A stretch of DNA of 38,155 nt, taken from assembly GCA_964374035.1 (NCBI GenBank), contig CAYJWY010000006.1, positions 1 to 38,155 on the forward strand. The letters are read 5' to 3'. Below, piece after piece: positions 1 through 8,312 of this stretch. The DNA is from CALRGL01 sp964374035. Lineage in GTDB: Bacteria; Patescibacteriota; Patescibacteriia; UBA9934; GWF2-40-263. The position numbers were made by a program, and so were the translations under genes. The first letter of the stretch is position 1. Every line of letters begins with the position of its first letter. Under the pieces are notes generated by a model, which saw nothing but the letters and a program-made list of their open reading frames with translations, was not told the DNA's origin and made no database searches.

Positions 1-53
1 TGGACGAAAACGAGGAGCGAGAGGACTAGAATAAACAAGAGAATGGTTCCCAT
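1..53 (-). CDS. Partial membrane protein, N-terminus only
   Basis: An ATG on the minus strand at 53 opens a frame that runs off the left edge without a stop. The visible residues (MGTILLFILVLSLLVFV) form a hydrophobic stretch typical of an N-terminal membrane anchor or signal peptide. No Shine-Dalgarno motif is obvious upstream. Only 17 residues are visible, so the family cannot be named. It lies about 75 bp downstream of the M20 peptidase on the same strand and could be the next gene in that run. Confidence 0.35.
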   Translation of the reverse strand, partial: MGTILLFILVLSLLVFV

Positions 54-128
54 AATAGGCTTTATGATAGCGGTTCAACGAGCATGTAGCAAGAAAAAAC
101 AGAGCTGCCCTGAAGGTAACTCGGAATC

Positions 129-1379
129 TTAGGATGAGGCAATCTTATCGATCGAAGAACGTTTCAGGAGTGTCACCAAGCAATCTCGGTAGCTCGACAA
201 ACCAACCACGTCGACATATTCGTCTGCGCCATGCTCGTTGCCACCCGCAGGCGCAAGACACATGAACTGCGTTTTGTGTGCATCAGAAAGAAGCGTCACA
301 TCGATGAATCCCGTTGACGCAGGATCTTTGACGCGACCGCGGTGCACCGGCTCGAATACATCGAACAACCACTTCGTGGCTTCACGATCCGCCTCATACG
401 CCGGCATTTCAAAATTCACGTGCGTTGTCAGTTCCGCTTGAACCGTTCGATCACGATTCCATGCAGCCATGGCCTCTTGCGCAACTGAAACAAAAAAGGC
501 CGCGTTCACGTGCTGATCTCCCGAGCGAACATCCATCAATGCCCAGCCAACATTCGGAATTTTATTCGCAATATTTTTCATCGCAGGAACATCTCGTGTA
601 CCCAAGCTAATCACATCGAACGTGACCGCATCGAAGGAACCAACATGAATCGCCGCAAGGTTGACAGCGGTCTCCATGCGTGTTGGTTGTTTGAGACAGG
701 CTGTGCGTACCGCATCGAGAACAAACACCATCGCCTCCGCGGCGTTCGCACCCGTCTTCTGTCGCGAGGCGTGTCCAGAAACACCTTTCACCAAAAATTC
801 TATTTCGAGACATCCTCGCCATCCAAGATACGCTTCCGCTTTACCCCCACACACGGATAGCCCGAATGCCGGCTTCACGTCTGCGTGTCGTCTCACGAAA
901 TCTTGCATGCCGACAAAATTCACTTCTTCATCGCCGTAAAAGAGATACCCAACGCCGCGCGTTGGACCCGCCTTGCCGATGGCGTCAAGGCACGCGGCAA
1001 TTCCACCGCGCGCGTCTGCGGCACCAAGGGCGTGATAGCGACCCTCGCGAACAGAAAACTCTTCGACCGCCCACCCTTGCGTTGGCGTCACGGTATCGAT
1101 ATGACCAACCACGAGGAACTGCACGTCCGCAGGATTTCCGTCACACGCAAAGACATTAAAAAATCCTGGGATCATTGTTCCCTCTTCATCACAAACCGCA
1201 TCGACGGAAACGATGAGCCATGGATAGGCACGCAAACGCTCAGCGATGTGCAGCGCAATCGCCTCTTCTCCTTGGCCGCTCTTATTCATGCGATAGCCAC
1301 GAATGCGACACAGGGCATCAAGCGTTGTTAAAACAGTTTCTGCATCTGGATTCATGGAGGGTCCACGTTCAGCTAGCAT
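129..1379 (-). CDS. M20-family zinc metallopeptidase / deacylase
   Basis: Predicted cytoplasmic amidohydrolase of the ArgE/DapE/CPG2 group, hydrolysing an N-acyl amino acid or small peptide; the exact substrate cannot be told. Metal-site motifs are in the expected order: GHIDTV (His93, Asp95), GAADARGG (bridging Asp122), YGDEE (catalytic Glu151 and ligand Glu152), SGHAS in the lid domain, and NEHGADEYV near the C-terminus (His383). At 416 aa the length is normal and the protein looks intact. The first ATG (1379) lies 6 bp after the tyrS stop, suggesting translational coupling; an internal ATG at 1355 is a possible alternative start. It is the last complete gene of the HAD-tyrS-M20 minus-strand run. 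Family is confident, substrate is unknown. Confidence 0.88.
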   Translation of the reverse strand: MLAERGPSMNPDAETVLTTLDALCRIRGYRMNKSGQGEEAIALHIAERLRAYPWLIVSVDAVCDEEGTMIPGFFNVFACDGNPADVQFLVVGHIDTVTPTQGWAVEEFSVREGRYHALGAADARGGIAACLDAIGKAGPTRGVGYLFYGDEEVNFVGMQDFVRRHADVKPAFGLSVCGGKAEAYLGWRGCLEIEFLVKGVSGHASRQKTGANAAEAMVFVLDAVRTACLKQPTRMETAVNLAAIHVGSFDAVTFDVISLGTRDVPAMKNIANKIPNVGWALMDVRSGDQHVNAAFFVSVAQEAMAAWNRDRTVQAELTTHVNFEMPAYEADREATKWLFDVFEPVHRGRVKDPASTGFIDVTLLSDAHKTQFMCLAPAGGNEHGADEYVDVVGLSSYRDCLVTLLKRSSIDKIASS

Positions 1380-1385
1380 AACGAT

Positions 1386-2600
1386 TTATGTTAAAAGAAT
1401 ACGCACAAAATGTCGCTTTCCTTTTTGAATCAGAACGCCATCGGCCGTTGGTTCGACGATCTGTTCGACGTTGTCGACGACCACATCGTTCACCTTCACA
1501 CCACCACCTTCGATCAAACGACGCGCGTCAGACTTGGAGGAAGCGAGTTTCGCTTCAACGAGAACGTCGAGGATCGACATCGCGCTTGCAATCGTCATCT
1601 GTGGAACGTCGGTTGGGGTTTCGTGTTCTTTGAAGAGCTGATCGAATCGCTCGCTTGCCACGGCTCCTTCGTCGGCTCCGTAAAACGTTGCGACAACTTC
1701 GCGGGCGAGTCGGGCTTTGATGTCTCGTGGATTGGCCTCTTCTCGAATCAAGGACTTGGAAATCGCCACGACTTCGTCCATGGCAACGTTGGTCAGTAAT
1801 TCAAATCCGCCGACAATCATGCCGTCGCCCCAGCTCATCACCTTGCCGAATATTTCGTCTGCGGAGTCGTCAAAGCGAATCATATTGCCCTCGCTCTTTC
1901 CCATCTTCTTTCCGGTTGTATCAACGAGCATTTTGGTCGTGAGCACAAACTTTTCTTTGTGCCTCATGATCTTCATGAGATCACGGCCCGCAAGCATGTT
2001 AAATGTTTGATCGTTGCCACCAAGTTCCCCATCGACATCCATCGCGACACAATCATAGCCCTGCATGAGCGGATAAAAAAACTCGTGCAAGTAAATCGGC
2101 TTGCCTTCCTTCATGCGCTCACTGAACATGTCACGCTCGAGCATTTGCTGAACCGTGAAGTTGGAAGCGAGTTCGACCACGTCGTTGAAATTCAACTTGC
2201 TGTGCCACTCACTGTTGTGTCGAATCTCCGCCGGATTCGATCCCTCGAACGAAATAATCTGCGAAGCCTGTTCTTTGTACGTCTTCGCGTTCTCAAGAAC
2301 TTGCTCGCGCGTCAATCGAACACGCGTCGCTGACTTATCGGTCGGGTCCCCAATCATGCCCGTGAAGTCGCCGATCAAAAGAATGATCTTGTGGCCGAGA
2401 TCTTGAAACTGTTTCATCTTGCGCAAAAAAATCGAATGCCCCATGTGCAAATTCGCACCAGTTGGATCAATGCCGACATAGAGTGAAAGCTGTTTGCCTT
2501 CTTTGAGTCGAGCCTCGAGGAAATCTCGGCTTGGGTAGATGTTCTCGACTCCACGATCGAGGAGTTCCGTAATTTTTTGTGCGTCTGTGCTTATTGTCAT
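1386..2600 (-). CDS. tyrS: Tyrosyl-tRNA synthetase
   Basis: Class I aminoacyl-tRNA synthetase that charges tRNA-Tyr with tyrosine in the cytoplasm. The Rossmann catalytic domain starts with YVGIDPTGANLHMGHS, where HMGH (52-55) is the HIGH signature. The second signature is KMGKS (232-236), a variant of KMSKS with Gly for the first Ser. An S4 RNA-binding domain occupies about residues 338-400 (SKSDARRLIEGGGVKVND). The 404-aa length and layout fit the TyrZ-like subgroup of bacterial TyrRS. The ATG at 2600 is 9 bp after the stop of the HAD gene and the M20 gene follows 6 bp after its own stop, so the three are probably cotranscribed. No T-box leader is present; the gene is internal to the run. 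Confidence 0.96.
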   Translation of the reverse strand: MTISTDAQKITELLDRGVENIYPSRDFLEARLKEGKQLSLYVGIDPTGANLHMGHSIFLRKMKQFQDLGHKIILLIGDFTGMIGDPTDKSATRVRLTREQVLENAKTYKEQASQIISFEGSNPAEIRHNSEWHSKLNFNDVVELASNFTVQQMLERDMFSERMKEGKPIYLHEFFYPLMQGYDCVAMDVDGELGGNDQTFNMLAGRDLMKIMRHKEKFVLTTKMLVDTTGKKMGKSEGNMIRFDDSADEIFGKVMSWGDGMIVGGFELLTNVAMDEVVAISKSLIREEANPRDIKARLAREVVATFYGADEGAVASERFDQLFKEHETPTDVPQMTIASAMSILDVLVEAKLASSKSDARRLIEGGGVKVNDVVVDNVEQIVEPTADGVLIQKGKRHFVRILLT

Positions 2601-2609
2601 ACAGGTAAT

Positions 2610-3380
2610 TTACAATTCATTGAGCCACGAACGAATCAAGCGCATCGTATCCTCTGGGCCGTCCACGGCAATGGCGTCGATGCCTGTTCGCAACACGGCC
2701 TCGTCATTTCCACCTTCATACAATGCGTCTCCGACAAAGAGCATACGATCGACGGGAATCGCGAGATGTTCAACCATTTGCTCAACACCATAACCCTTAT
2801 CGATTCCTTTCATCGTCACATCGATGGAAGACTTGCCCGGAATCTTGATTTCAAACTCCGGCAAGAGACGTTTCAAAACACCAACAATTTCCCGTCGGCG
2901 ATCCTGCGGCGATCCTTTATAAGCGTCTTTCAGTTCAATCGGTGCTTGTTGACCAAGGGCAGAGAAGGTAACTTGCGTTCCGCGATCTTCAATCACCTCT
3001 CCATGGACGACTGGTGGATGTTGATACTCAATCTCGACAAACGCTTGCTCGAAGGCATCTTTAATTTCTTGACGCTGTCCATCGGAAAGTACATGAGCGT
3101 ACATGGTTTCCCAAGCGCCGTCTTGGTAACGCAGATACGTTGCGCCGGACGTTGGAAACAAGTGCAATCGATGAAACCAGTCCTTGTGAGCCTCAAGAGG
3201 AGTCAATAGTTGCCATTCAAACACCGGTAACCACCCTCCGCCAATCACGGCAACCTGGCGTTTTTTCAACAAATCCACAAACACGGAAATCATTTCCGGT
3301 TCCATGGGGGTTTTACTCTTTGCAAGTGTTCCGTCGAGATCAAAGACAAATAATTGTTTTTCAGAGATCGGACAGTGCAT
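2610..3380 (-). CDS. HAD-IIB family hydrolase, phosphomannomutase-like
   Basis: Predicted cytoplasmic phosphatase or phosphosugar mutase of the haloacid dehalogenase superfamily. Motif I is FDLDGTLA with the nucleophile/acid pair Asp14 and Asp16; the C-terminal GKSSIDVT-KGIDKGYG and FVGDALYEGGND blocks supply the motif III Lys and motif IV acids. The cap region (ED-RGTQVTFSALGQQAP) resembles eukaryotic-type alpha-phosphomannomutases, so mannose 6-phosphate/mannose 1-phosphate interconversion is possible, but a Cof-type phosphatase is equally allowed. At 256 aa the size fits HAD-IIB. It begins the minus-strand run and starts divergently from lemA, sharing a 78-bp intergenic region. Confidence 0.8.
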   Translation of the reverse strand: MHCPISEKQLFVFDLDGTLAKSKTPMEPEMISVFVDLLKKRQVAVIGGGWLPVFEWQLLTPLEAHKDWFHRLHLFPTSGATYLRYQDGAWETMYAHVLSDGQRQEIKDAFEQAFVEIEYQHPPVVHGEVIEDRGTQVTFSALGQQAPIELKDAYKGSPQDRRREIVGVLKRLLPEFEIKIPGKSSIDVTMKGIDKGYGVEQMVEHLAIPVDRMLFVGDALYEGGNDEAVLRTGIDAIAVDGPEDTMRLIRSWLNEL

Positions 3381-3393
3381 ACATTCGGATATT

Positions 3394-3422
3394 TTGACGA
3401 TGGAAGAGAGATTTGATAGACT
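3394..3422 (+). promoter_or_regulatory. Sigma-70-type promoter for lemA
   Basis: TTGACG (3394-3399) and TAGACT (3417-3422) are separated by exactly 17 bp, about 37 bp before the lemA ATG. It is the only good match in the divergent interval between the HAD gene and lemA, and could drive the long plus-strand run that follows. Confidence 0.6.
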
Positions 3423-3458
3423 AAAAGAGTAAATTCATCTCATCTAAGCGAAAATCTT

Positions 3459-4010
3459 ATGGAACTCACATGGATTATTCTTGTCATCGTTGCCGTGATC
3501 GTCTTCTGGCTCATTCTAACATACAACGGGCTCATTTCCGGACGTAATCGTGTGGACGAGGCCTGGTCAGATATTGAGGTGCAAATGAAGCGTCGATATG
3601 ATCTGATTCCCAATCTCGTAAACACAGTGAAAGGATACGCCTCGCATGAAGAAGGTGTGTTCACAAAAGTAACCGAAGCACGAACAGCCGCAATGGGTGC
3701 AACGTCTATGAAGGAACACGCACAAGCGGAAAACATGCTCAGCGAAACACTGAAGTCTCTCTTCGCGGTTTCAGAAAATTATCCGCAACTACGCGCCGCG
3801 GAAAGTTTTCTTCACTTGCAACACGAACTCACAGACGCTGAAGATAAGATCTCTTCTTCACGCCGATTCTACAACGGCAACGTGCGCGATTACAATATTA
3901 AACTGGAAGTCTTTCCAACCAACATGATCGCCAGCCCGTTTGGATTCACAAAACGCGACTTCTTTGACGCTCCGGATGTAGAATTGCAAAAGCCGGAAGT
4001 CCAATTTTAA
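3459..4010 (+). CDS. lemA: LemA family membrane protein
   Basis: Small membrane-anchored helical protein of unknown biochemical role. One N-terminal membrane helix (about residues 3-22) is followed by the family signature YNGLISGRNRVDEAWSDIEV and the conserved block MKRRYDLIPNLVNTVKGYA; the rest is an amphipathic helical bundle ending with SSRRFYNGNVRDYN and a short tail. At 183 aa the length is normal. LemA is commonly adjacent to the membrane protease HtpX, as here, where htpX follows after 80 bp. Start chosen at the ATG directly preceding the membrane segment; there is no strong ribosome-binding site, but a consensus promoter lies just upstream. Confidence 0.93.
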   Translation: MELTWIILVIVAVIVFWLILTYNGLISGRNRVDEAWSDIEVQMKRRYDLIPNLVNTVKGYASHEEGVFTKVTEARTAAMGATSMKEHAQAENMLSETLKSLFAVSENYPQLRAAESFLHLQHELTDAEDKISSSRRFYNGNVRDYNIKLEVFPTNMIASPFGFTKRDFFDAPDVELQKPEVQF

Positions 4011-4018
4011 CGGTCTGC

Positions 4019-4082
4019 TGTCATTCTGAACGCAGTGAAGGATCTCTTAAGGAATCCTTCGTCGAGGCTCCTCAGGATGACA
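4019..4082. repeat. Dispersed-type imperfect inverted repeat
   Basis: The gap between lemA and htpX carries a 64-bp element whose ends TGTCATTCTGA and TCAGGATGACA pair at 10 of 11 positions; inner GTGAAGGAT and ATCCTTCGTC also pair. From memory, short palindromes with this TGTCATTCTGA...TCAGGATGACA pattern occur as dispersed repeats in many environmental bacterial genomes. Only one copy is seen here, so mobility is inferred. In RNA it would form a hairpin inside the lemA-htpX transcript. Confidence 0.65.
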
Positions 4083-4090
4083 CAAGAACT

Positions 4091-4969
4091 ATGTACGCAC
4101 AGATCGCGGCGAACAAACGAAAAACATGGATGCTCATGTCGATCTTCACCATCGTCATTGTTTTGCTTGGATGGGTTTTTGGCCAGTACATGGGCAATCC
4201 ATCATTTGGGATTATCGCGGCTGTGATGATCTCTGTGATCATGACCTTGTTGAGCTACTATCGCGGTGACCGTGTTTCGTTGGCGGCGGCTGGGGCAAAA
4301 CCTATCAAAAAACAAGACGCACCCGAATTATATCGTCTCGTTGAAAATCTCAGCATCGCCTCAGGTATGCCCATGCCACAGGTGTATCTCATTCAAGATT
4401 CAGCCGCGAATGCCTTTGCCACGGGACGTGACCCAGAGCATGCAAGTGTGGCGGTCACAACAGGCCTCTTGCAGATCCTCGACAAACTTGAACTGGAAGG
4501 TGTCCTTGCGCACGAAATGTCTCACATTAAAAATTATGACATCCGCGTCATGACCGTGGTGGTTGTTCTTGTGGGGGTGATTCTCCTGCTCAGCGACTGG
4601 ATGACGCGCACATTTTTTTTCGGCAGTCGCGACAACGATTCAAAATCCGCGGGTATTCTGCTGATCGTCGGGCTTGTTCTGGCAATCCTTTCGCCGTTAT
4701 TTGCCGAGCTTATCAAGCTTGCGATCTCACGTTCACGCGAATATCTCGCCGATGCGTCCGGGAGTTTACTCACACGACATCCGGAAGGACTAGCCAGTGC
4801 ACTCGAGAAAATCGCGAAGCAAGATCAACCGCTCAAAAAAGCCAACCACGCAACAGCACATTTATTTCTCGCCAATCCGTTTGATCCACACGTCACAAAA
4901 AAATTTGAACAGCTCTTTAGCACGCACCCACCCATTATGCAACGGATTGCGAAATTAAGAAGCATGTAA
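4091..4969 (+). CDS. htpX: Membrane zinc metalloprotease HtpX
   Basis: M48-family inner-membrane protease that degrades damaged or misassembled membrane proteins. Two N-terminal membrane helices (about 13-32 and 38-56) precede the catalytic HEMSH motif (His141, Glu142, His145), with the third zinc ligand in SREYLADASG (Glu217). Two further hydrophobic segments lie at about 153-170 and 188-212. The C-terminal FSTHPPIMQRIAKL block is typical. At 292 aa it is full length. It follows lemA after 80 bp that contain an inverted repeat, and clpC follows after 10 bp, forming a protein quality-control block at the head of the run. Confidence 0.95.
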   Translation: MYAQIAANKRKTWMLMSIFTIVIVLLGWVFGQYMGNPSFGIIAAVMISVIMTLLSYYRGDRVSLAAAGAKPIKKQDAPELYRLVENLSIASGMPMPQVYLIQDSAANAFATGRDPEHASVAVTTGLLQILDKLELEGVLAHEMSHIKNYDIRVMTVVVVLVGVILLLSDWMTRTFFFGSRDNDSKSAGILLIVGLVLAILSPLFAELIKLAISRSREYLADASGSLLTRHPEGLASALEKIAKQDQPLKKANHATAHLFLANPFDPHVTKKFEQLFSTHPPIMQRIAKLRSM

Positions 4970-4979
4970 GACGAGCAAC

Positions 4980-7475
4980 ATGGGACAAGACATCGTTGAC
5001 AAATTCTCAACGCATCTAAAAAACGTCCTCACGCGCGCGCTGTGTTTTGTTGTGGAACAAAACAAGACCACCATTGAACCGGAACATTTACTTTGGGCAC
5101 TTGGAACGCAAAAAGGCTCAATCGGAGCAGAAATTCTTCATAAGACAGGCGTGAAACAAACCGAGCTTTGCAAACTTGCCAAAAACGTACAATCAACAAC
5201 AACAACAAAAATAAACGGGAACGAAAAAATCTTGTTACATCTTTCGGACGATGCAAAGCGTAGCCTGGAAAAGGCTGTGCTAACCGCAAATATCTATGGA
5301 CATCGTTACGTGGGTACGGAACATTTATTGTCAGGCATCTTGCAGATAAATTCTTTGGTCATCGAAACATTCTTTCTTTCAGCCGTCTGCGACATGAAAG
5401 AACTTAGAACACAAATTTCGCTCGTTCTCAAAAGCGCAACAACGTTCCCCGACATGGTGGACATCATTGCGCAAGATCCAGCCGCGATTGTGACACAAAC
5501 ACAACCCATGACAACGCAAGAACGCGAATCCAACCAAAAAATGACCGCGCTTTCCTATTTCGCTCGTGAACTCACATCGAAAGACTTGCAATCGCGGATT
5601 GATCCCGTCATTGGTCGAGAAAAGGAGATTGAACGCATGATGGAAATCCTCACACGTCGCACGAAAAATAATCCCCTGCTCGTGGGCGAGCCGGGTGTGG
5701 GAAAAACCGCCATAGTGGAAGGACTTGCGAAACGCATTTTTGAAGGCACGGCCGCGCCCATCCTACAACACAAACGCATTTTCGCCCTCGATATGACCTC
5801 CGTGGTTGCCGGCACCATGTATCGTGGTGAATTTGAAGGACGTCTCAAGCAAATCCTCGAAGAGGTGAAGTGCAATACGGATGTCATTTTATTTATCGAC
5901 GAACTCCACACCATCGTGGGGGCTGGTGCCGCTTCTGGAACAATGGATGCCGCCAATATTTTGAAGCCGGCTCTTGCACGCGGAGACATGCGGTGTATTG
6001 GCGCAACAACACCTGCGGAATTTAAAAAATACCTTGAAACAGACAGTGCCCTGGAACGACGCTTCCAGCCCATTGTGGTGGAGGAACCATCCCTCGAAAA
6101 AACACTGGAGATGCTTCAGGGCATCGCGCCGTATTACGAATCATTCCATCGCGTGCGCATTGCACCTGAAGCCATCGAGCAAGCGGTTACACTCTCGCGA
6201 CGTTACATACAAAACAAACAACTTCCCGATAAAGCCATTGATGTGCTCGATGAAGCGGCGGCGCGTGTGCGCATTGCCAACATGGCATCCGGCCCAACGC
6301 AACAACGTCGCAACATGGAACATGCCATCCACGAACTCAAAGAACGCAAACGCATCGCCGTCATCGAAGAACGATTCGAGGACGCCATACAATTAAAAGA
6401 GGAAGAGACATGTCTCAGAAATAATCTTTTAATCAATCATGTCTTGGACGAACAAGCAACAGTTCCGATCATCGGAAAGGATGATGTTGCGGGCGTTGTT
6501 GCAAGCATCACCGGCATGCCGATCGAACAGCTTGTTGCGCAAGATCACACACCCATGGCGATGATCGACGCTCAGCTGAAACAACACGTGATCGGACAGG
6601 ACCGCGCCATTGAAACCGTTTCCGGAGCACTTCGTCGTGCAAAGACCGGAATCGCTCATCCAAACCGTCCGTTGGCTTCGCTCCTCTTCCTTGGACCGTC
6701 CGGTGTTGGAAAAACGGAACTTGCCAAGGCGATCGCGAAAGAATTCTTCCATTCGGAAAAAAATCTCATCCGTCTGGACATGTCGGAATATGCGGAAGGC
6801 TTCACCCTGAGCAAACTTATCGGCGCTCCAGCTGGGTATATTGGGTACAAAGAACAGACCAATCTCACCGATCGGATCAAACAAAAACCCTACAGCCTGG
6901 TCTTGTTTGATGAACTGGAAAAAAGTCATCGCGATGTTCAAAACCTTCTGTTGCAGATTCTCGAGGAAGGAGAACTCACGGATGCATCAGGTCGCACCAT
7001 CAACTTTCGAAACACCATTGTCGTCATGACTTCAAACGTAGGTCTCGAACGCTTTGAAAACGGGGATATCGGCTTTCTCGAATCCGACAAAACGCGTACA
7101 ATGATGCTGAACCAAGATGTTCGAAAAGAACTCGAGGAACGCTTTCGACCTGAACTTCTCAATCGTATCGATCACACCTGTGTGTTTGAACCGCTCGCGA
7201 CAGAATCGCTCAAGCACATTTTCCACAAACAAGTGAATGAGATGATTGAGCGCACGTTGCAAAACGGCGTAACCGTGTCAGTCGACGACGCCGTTCTCGA
7301 AGAACTCTTGAAACACGTGAACACCAAACAAGGCGCACGTACCGTTCGACAAGTCATTCAAGAACATCTGGAAACACGCATCGCTGAACGTCTCACCAAG
7401 AACGATCGTGCAAAACGATTCCGCATCTCTCTTAAAGGTTCCGATATCCATGTGACCAATTCTCGTTCTTCCTAA
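4980..7475 (+). CDS. clpC: ATP-dependent Clp protease ATP-binding subunit ClpC
   Basis: Hexameric AAA+ unfoldase. Two Clp N-repeats cover about residues 1-150. The first ATPase module has GEPGVGKT (236-243) and ILFIDELHTIVGAG; the second has GPSGVGKT (572-579) and LVLFDELEKSH. Between them, an ERFEDAIQLKEEE segment resembles the UVR-type middle insert of ClpC rather than the long ClpB coiled coil. The 831-aa length fits ClpC. A D2 small domain ends the protein. No clpP is in the window, so pairing with ClpP is assumed from the family. The start lies 10 bp after htpX, and the next gene starts 2 bp after its stop, so it is cotranscribed with secretion-related genes downstream. Confidence 0.93.
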   Translation: MGQDIVDKFSTHLKNVLTRALCFVVEQNKTTIEPEHLLWALGTQKGSIGAEILHKTGVKQTELCKLAKNVQSTTTTKINGNEKILLHLSDDAKRSLEKAVLTANIYGHRYVGTEHLLSGILQINSLVIETFFLSAVCDMKELRTQISLVLKSATTFPDMVDIIAQDPAAIVTQTQPMTTQERESNQKMTALSYFARELTSKDLQSRIDPVIGREKEIERMMEILTRRTKNNPLLVGEPGVGKTAIVEGLAKRIFEGTAAPILQHKRIFALDMTSVVAGTMYRGEFEGRLKQILEEVKCNTDVILFIDELHTIVGAGAASGTMDAANILKPALARGDMRCIGATTPAEFKKYLETDSALERRFQPIVVEEPSLEKTLEMLQGIAPYYESFHRVRIAPEAIEQAVTLSRRYIQNKQLPDKAIDVLDEAAARVRIANMASGPTQQRRNMEHAIHELKERKRIAVIEERFEDAIQLKEEETCLRNNLLINHVLDEQATVPIIGKDDVAGVVASITGMPIEQLVAQDHTPMAMIDAQLKQHVIGQDRAIETVSGALRRAKTGIAHPNRPLASLLFLGPSGVGKTELAKAIAKEFFHSEKNLIRLDMSEYAEGFTLSKLIGAPAGYIGYKEQTNLTDRIKQKPYSLVLFDELEKSHRDVQNLLLQILEEGELTDASGRTINFRNTIVVMTSNVGLERFENGDIGFLESDKTRTMMLNQDVRKELEERFRPELLNRIDHTCVFEPLATESLKHIFHKQVNEMIERTLQNGVTVSVDDAVLEELLKHVNTKQGARTVRQVIQEHLETRIAERLTKNDRAKRFRISLKGSDIHVTNSRSS

Positions 7476-7477
7476 CT

Positions 7478-8305
7478 ATGCCTATCGCCGCCGTCGCCGC
7501 CGGGTTTGGACGCGCTGGTGCCGCTGTTTCGCGGGGTGCTGTTTCCGTTGGAACAAACATCGCAAAAAGCACGACAAACACGGTTGCCAGTCAACGCAGT
7601 CGTCTCATACAACAACAACAGCGTGCACGGATCCAGGCACAAAAAACTCAAGGCCAATCAAACCTTGGCGTATCGCCCTCCATGAACACGAGGATGCCCA
7701 AGGCACGCTCGTTGGAATCAGCAAATGCAGACAAACCTGGATCCACAAATAACCAACAACAGATTCAACAACAAGAACAAAACGGGATGAGCATGTCTCG
7801 GGCAACAACGCTTCGCAATGCCGTATTTGATCAACAAAACCAACAAAGACAACAATCCGCTGATGAGGTACGCAAACCTGGAGAAGCAACCAAGGAGGAA
7901 CTGAAAAAACGTGATGCACGCGAAAACGTGATTGAAGCCTACCTTCAGTCTTTAAATCTCGGACTCACGGCAATCGAACTTGCCACAGCAGGTGCAGGCT
8001 TCTTGCTCACCTTTGTTCCGCGCATGCTAACGCTTGGACGATGGAATATGCAACTCATCGTTGGAGACATCATCGGAAGAGGGAAAAATAAATATATCAG
8101 CGGACTGAAGTATCGAGGTGGTTTGAGTATTTTAAAATATCTGGATCCGCGTGCCATGGGTTTTACCGCTTTTGTGATCATGATCGATGTAGTGTTTGTG
8201 CTCATCGGTTTGCTCATCTTCGCGCTGATGACGCTTATGGTTTTGGCCATGCTAAGCCCATTGCTCATTGGAGCCTATTTCTTTGGTGAATTATTTGGCG
8301 GCTAA
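7478..8305 (+). CDS. Gln-rich membrane protein of unknown function
   Basis: I do not recognise a family. The first ~140 residues are hydrophilic, rich in Gln, Asn, Ser and Arg (runs such as QQQQRARIQAQ and NNQQQIQQQEQ) and probably disordered. A hydrophobic segment lies at about 168-186, then a short basic stretch (GRGKNKYISGLKYRGG), and the last ~50 residues form one or two strongly hydrophobic helices ending FFGELFGG. The gene starts 2 bp after the clpC stop and is followed after 7 bp by the beta-propeller gene, so it is tightly embedded in the run that leads to the VirB2-like fusions. A structural or scaffold part of that envelope machine is possible but unproven. Confidence 0.75.
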   Translation: MPIAAVAAGFGRAGAAVSRGAVSVGTNIAKSTTNTVASQRSRLIQQQQRARIQAQKTQGQSNLGVSPSMNTRMPKARSLESANADKPGSTNNQQQIQQQEQNGMSMSRATTLRNAVFDQQNQQRQQSADEVRKPGEATKEELKKRDARENVIEAYLQSLNLGLTAIELATAGAGFLLTFVPRMLTLGRWNMQLIVGDIIGRGKNKYISGLKYRGGLSILKYLDPRAMGFTAFVIMIDVVFVLIGLLIFALMTLMVLAMLSPLLIGAYFFGELFGG

Positions 8306-8312
8306 CACTCCT

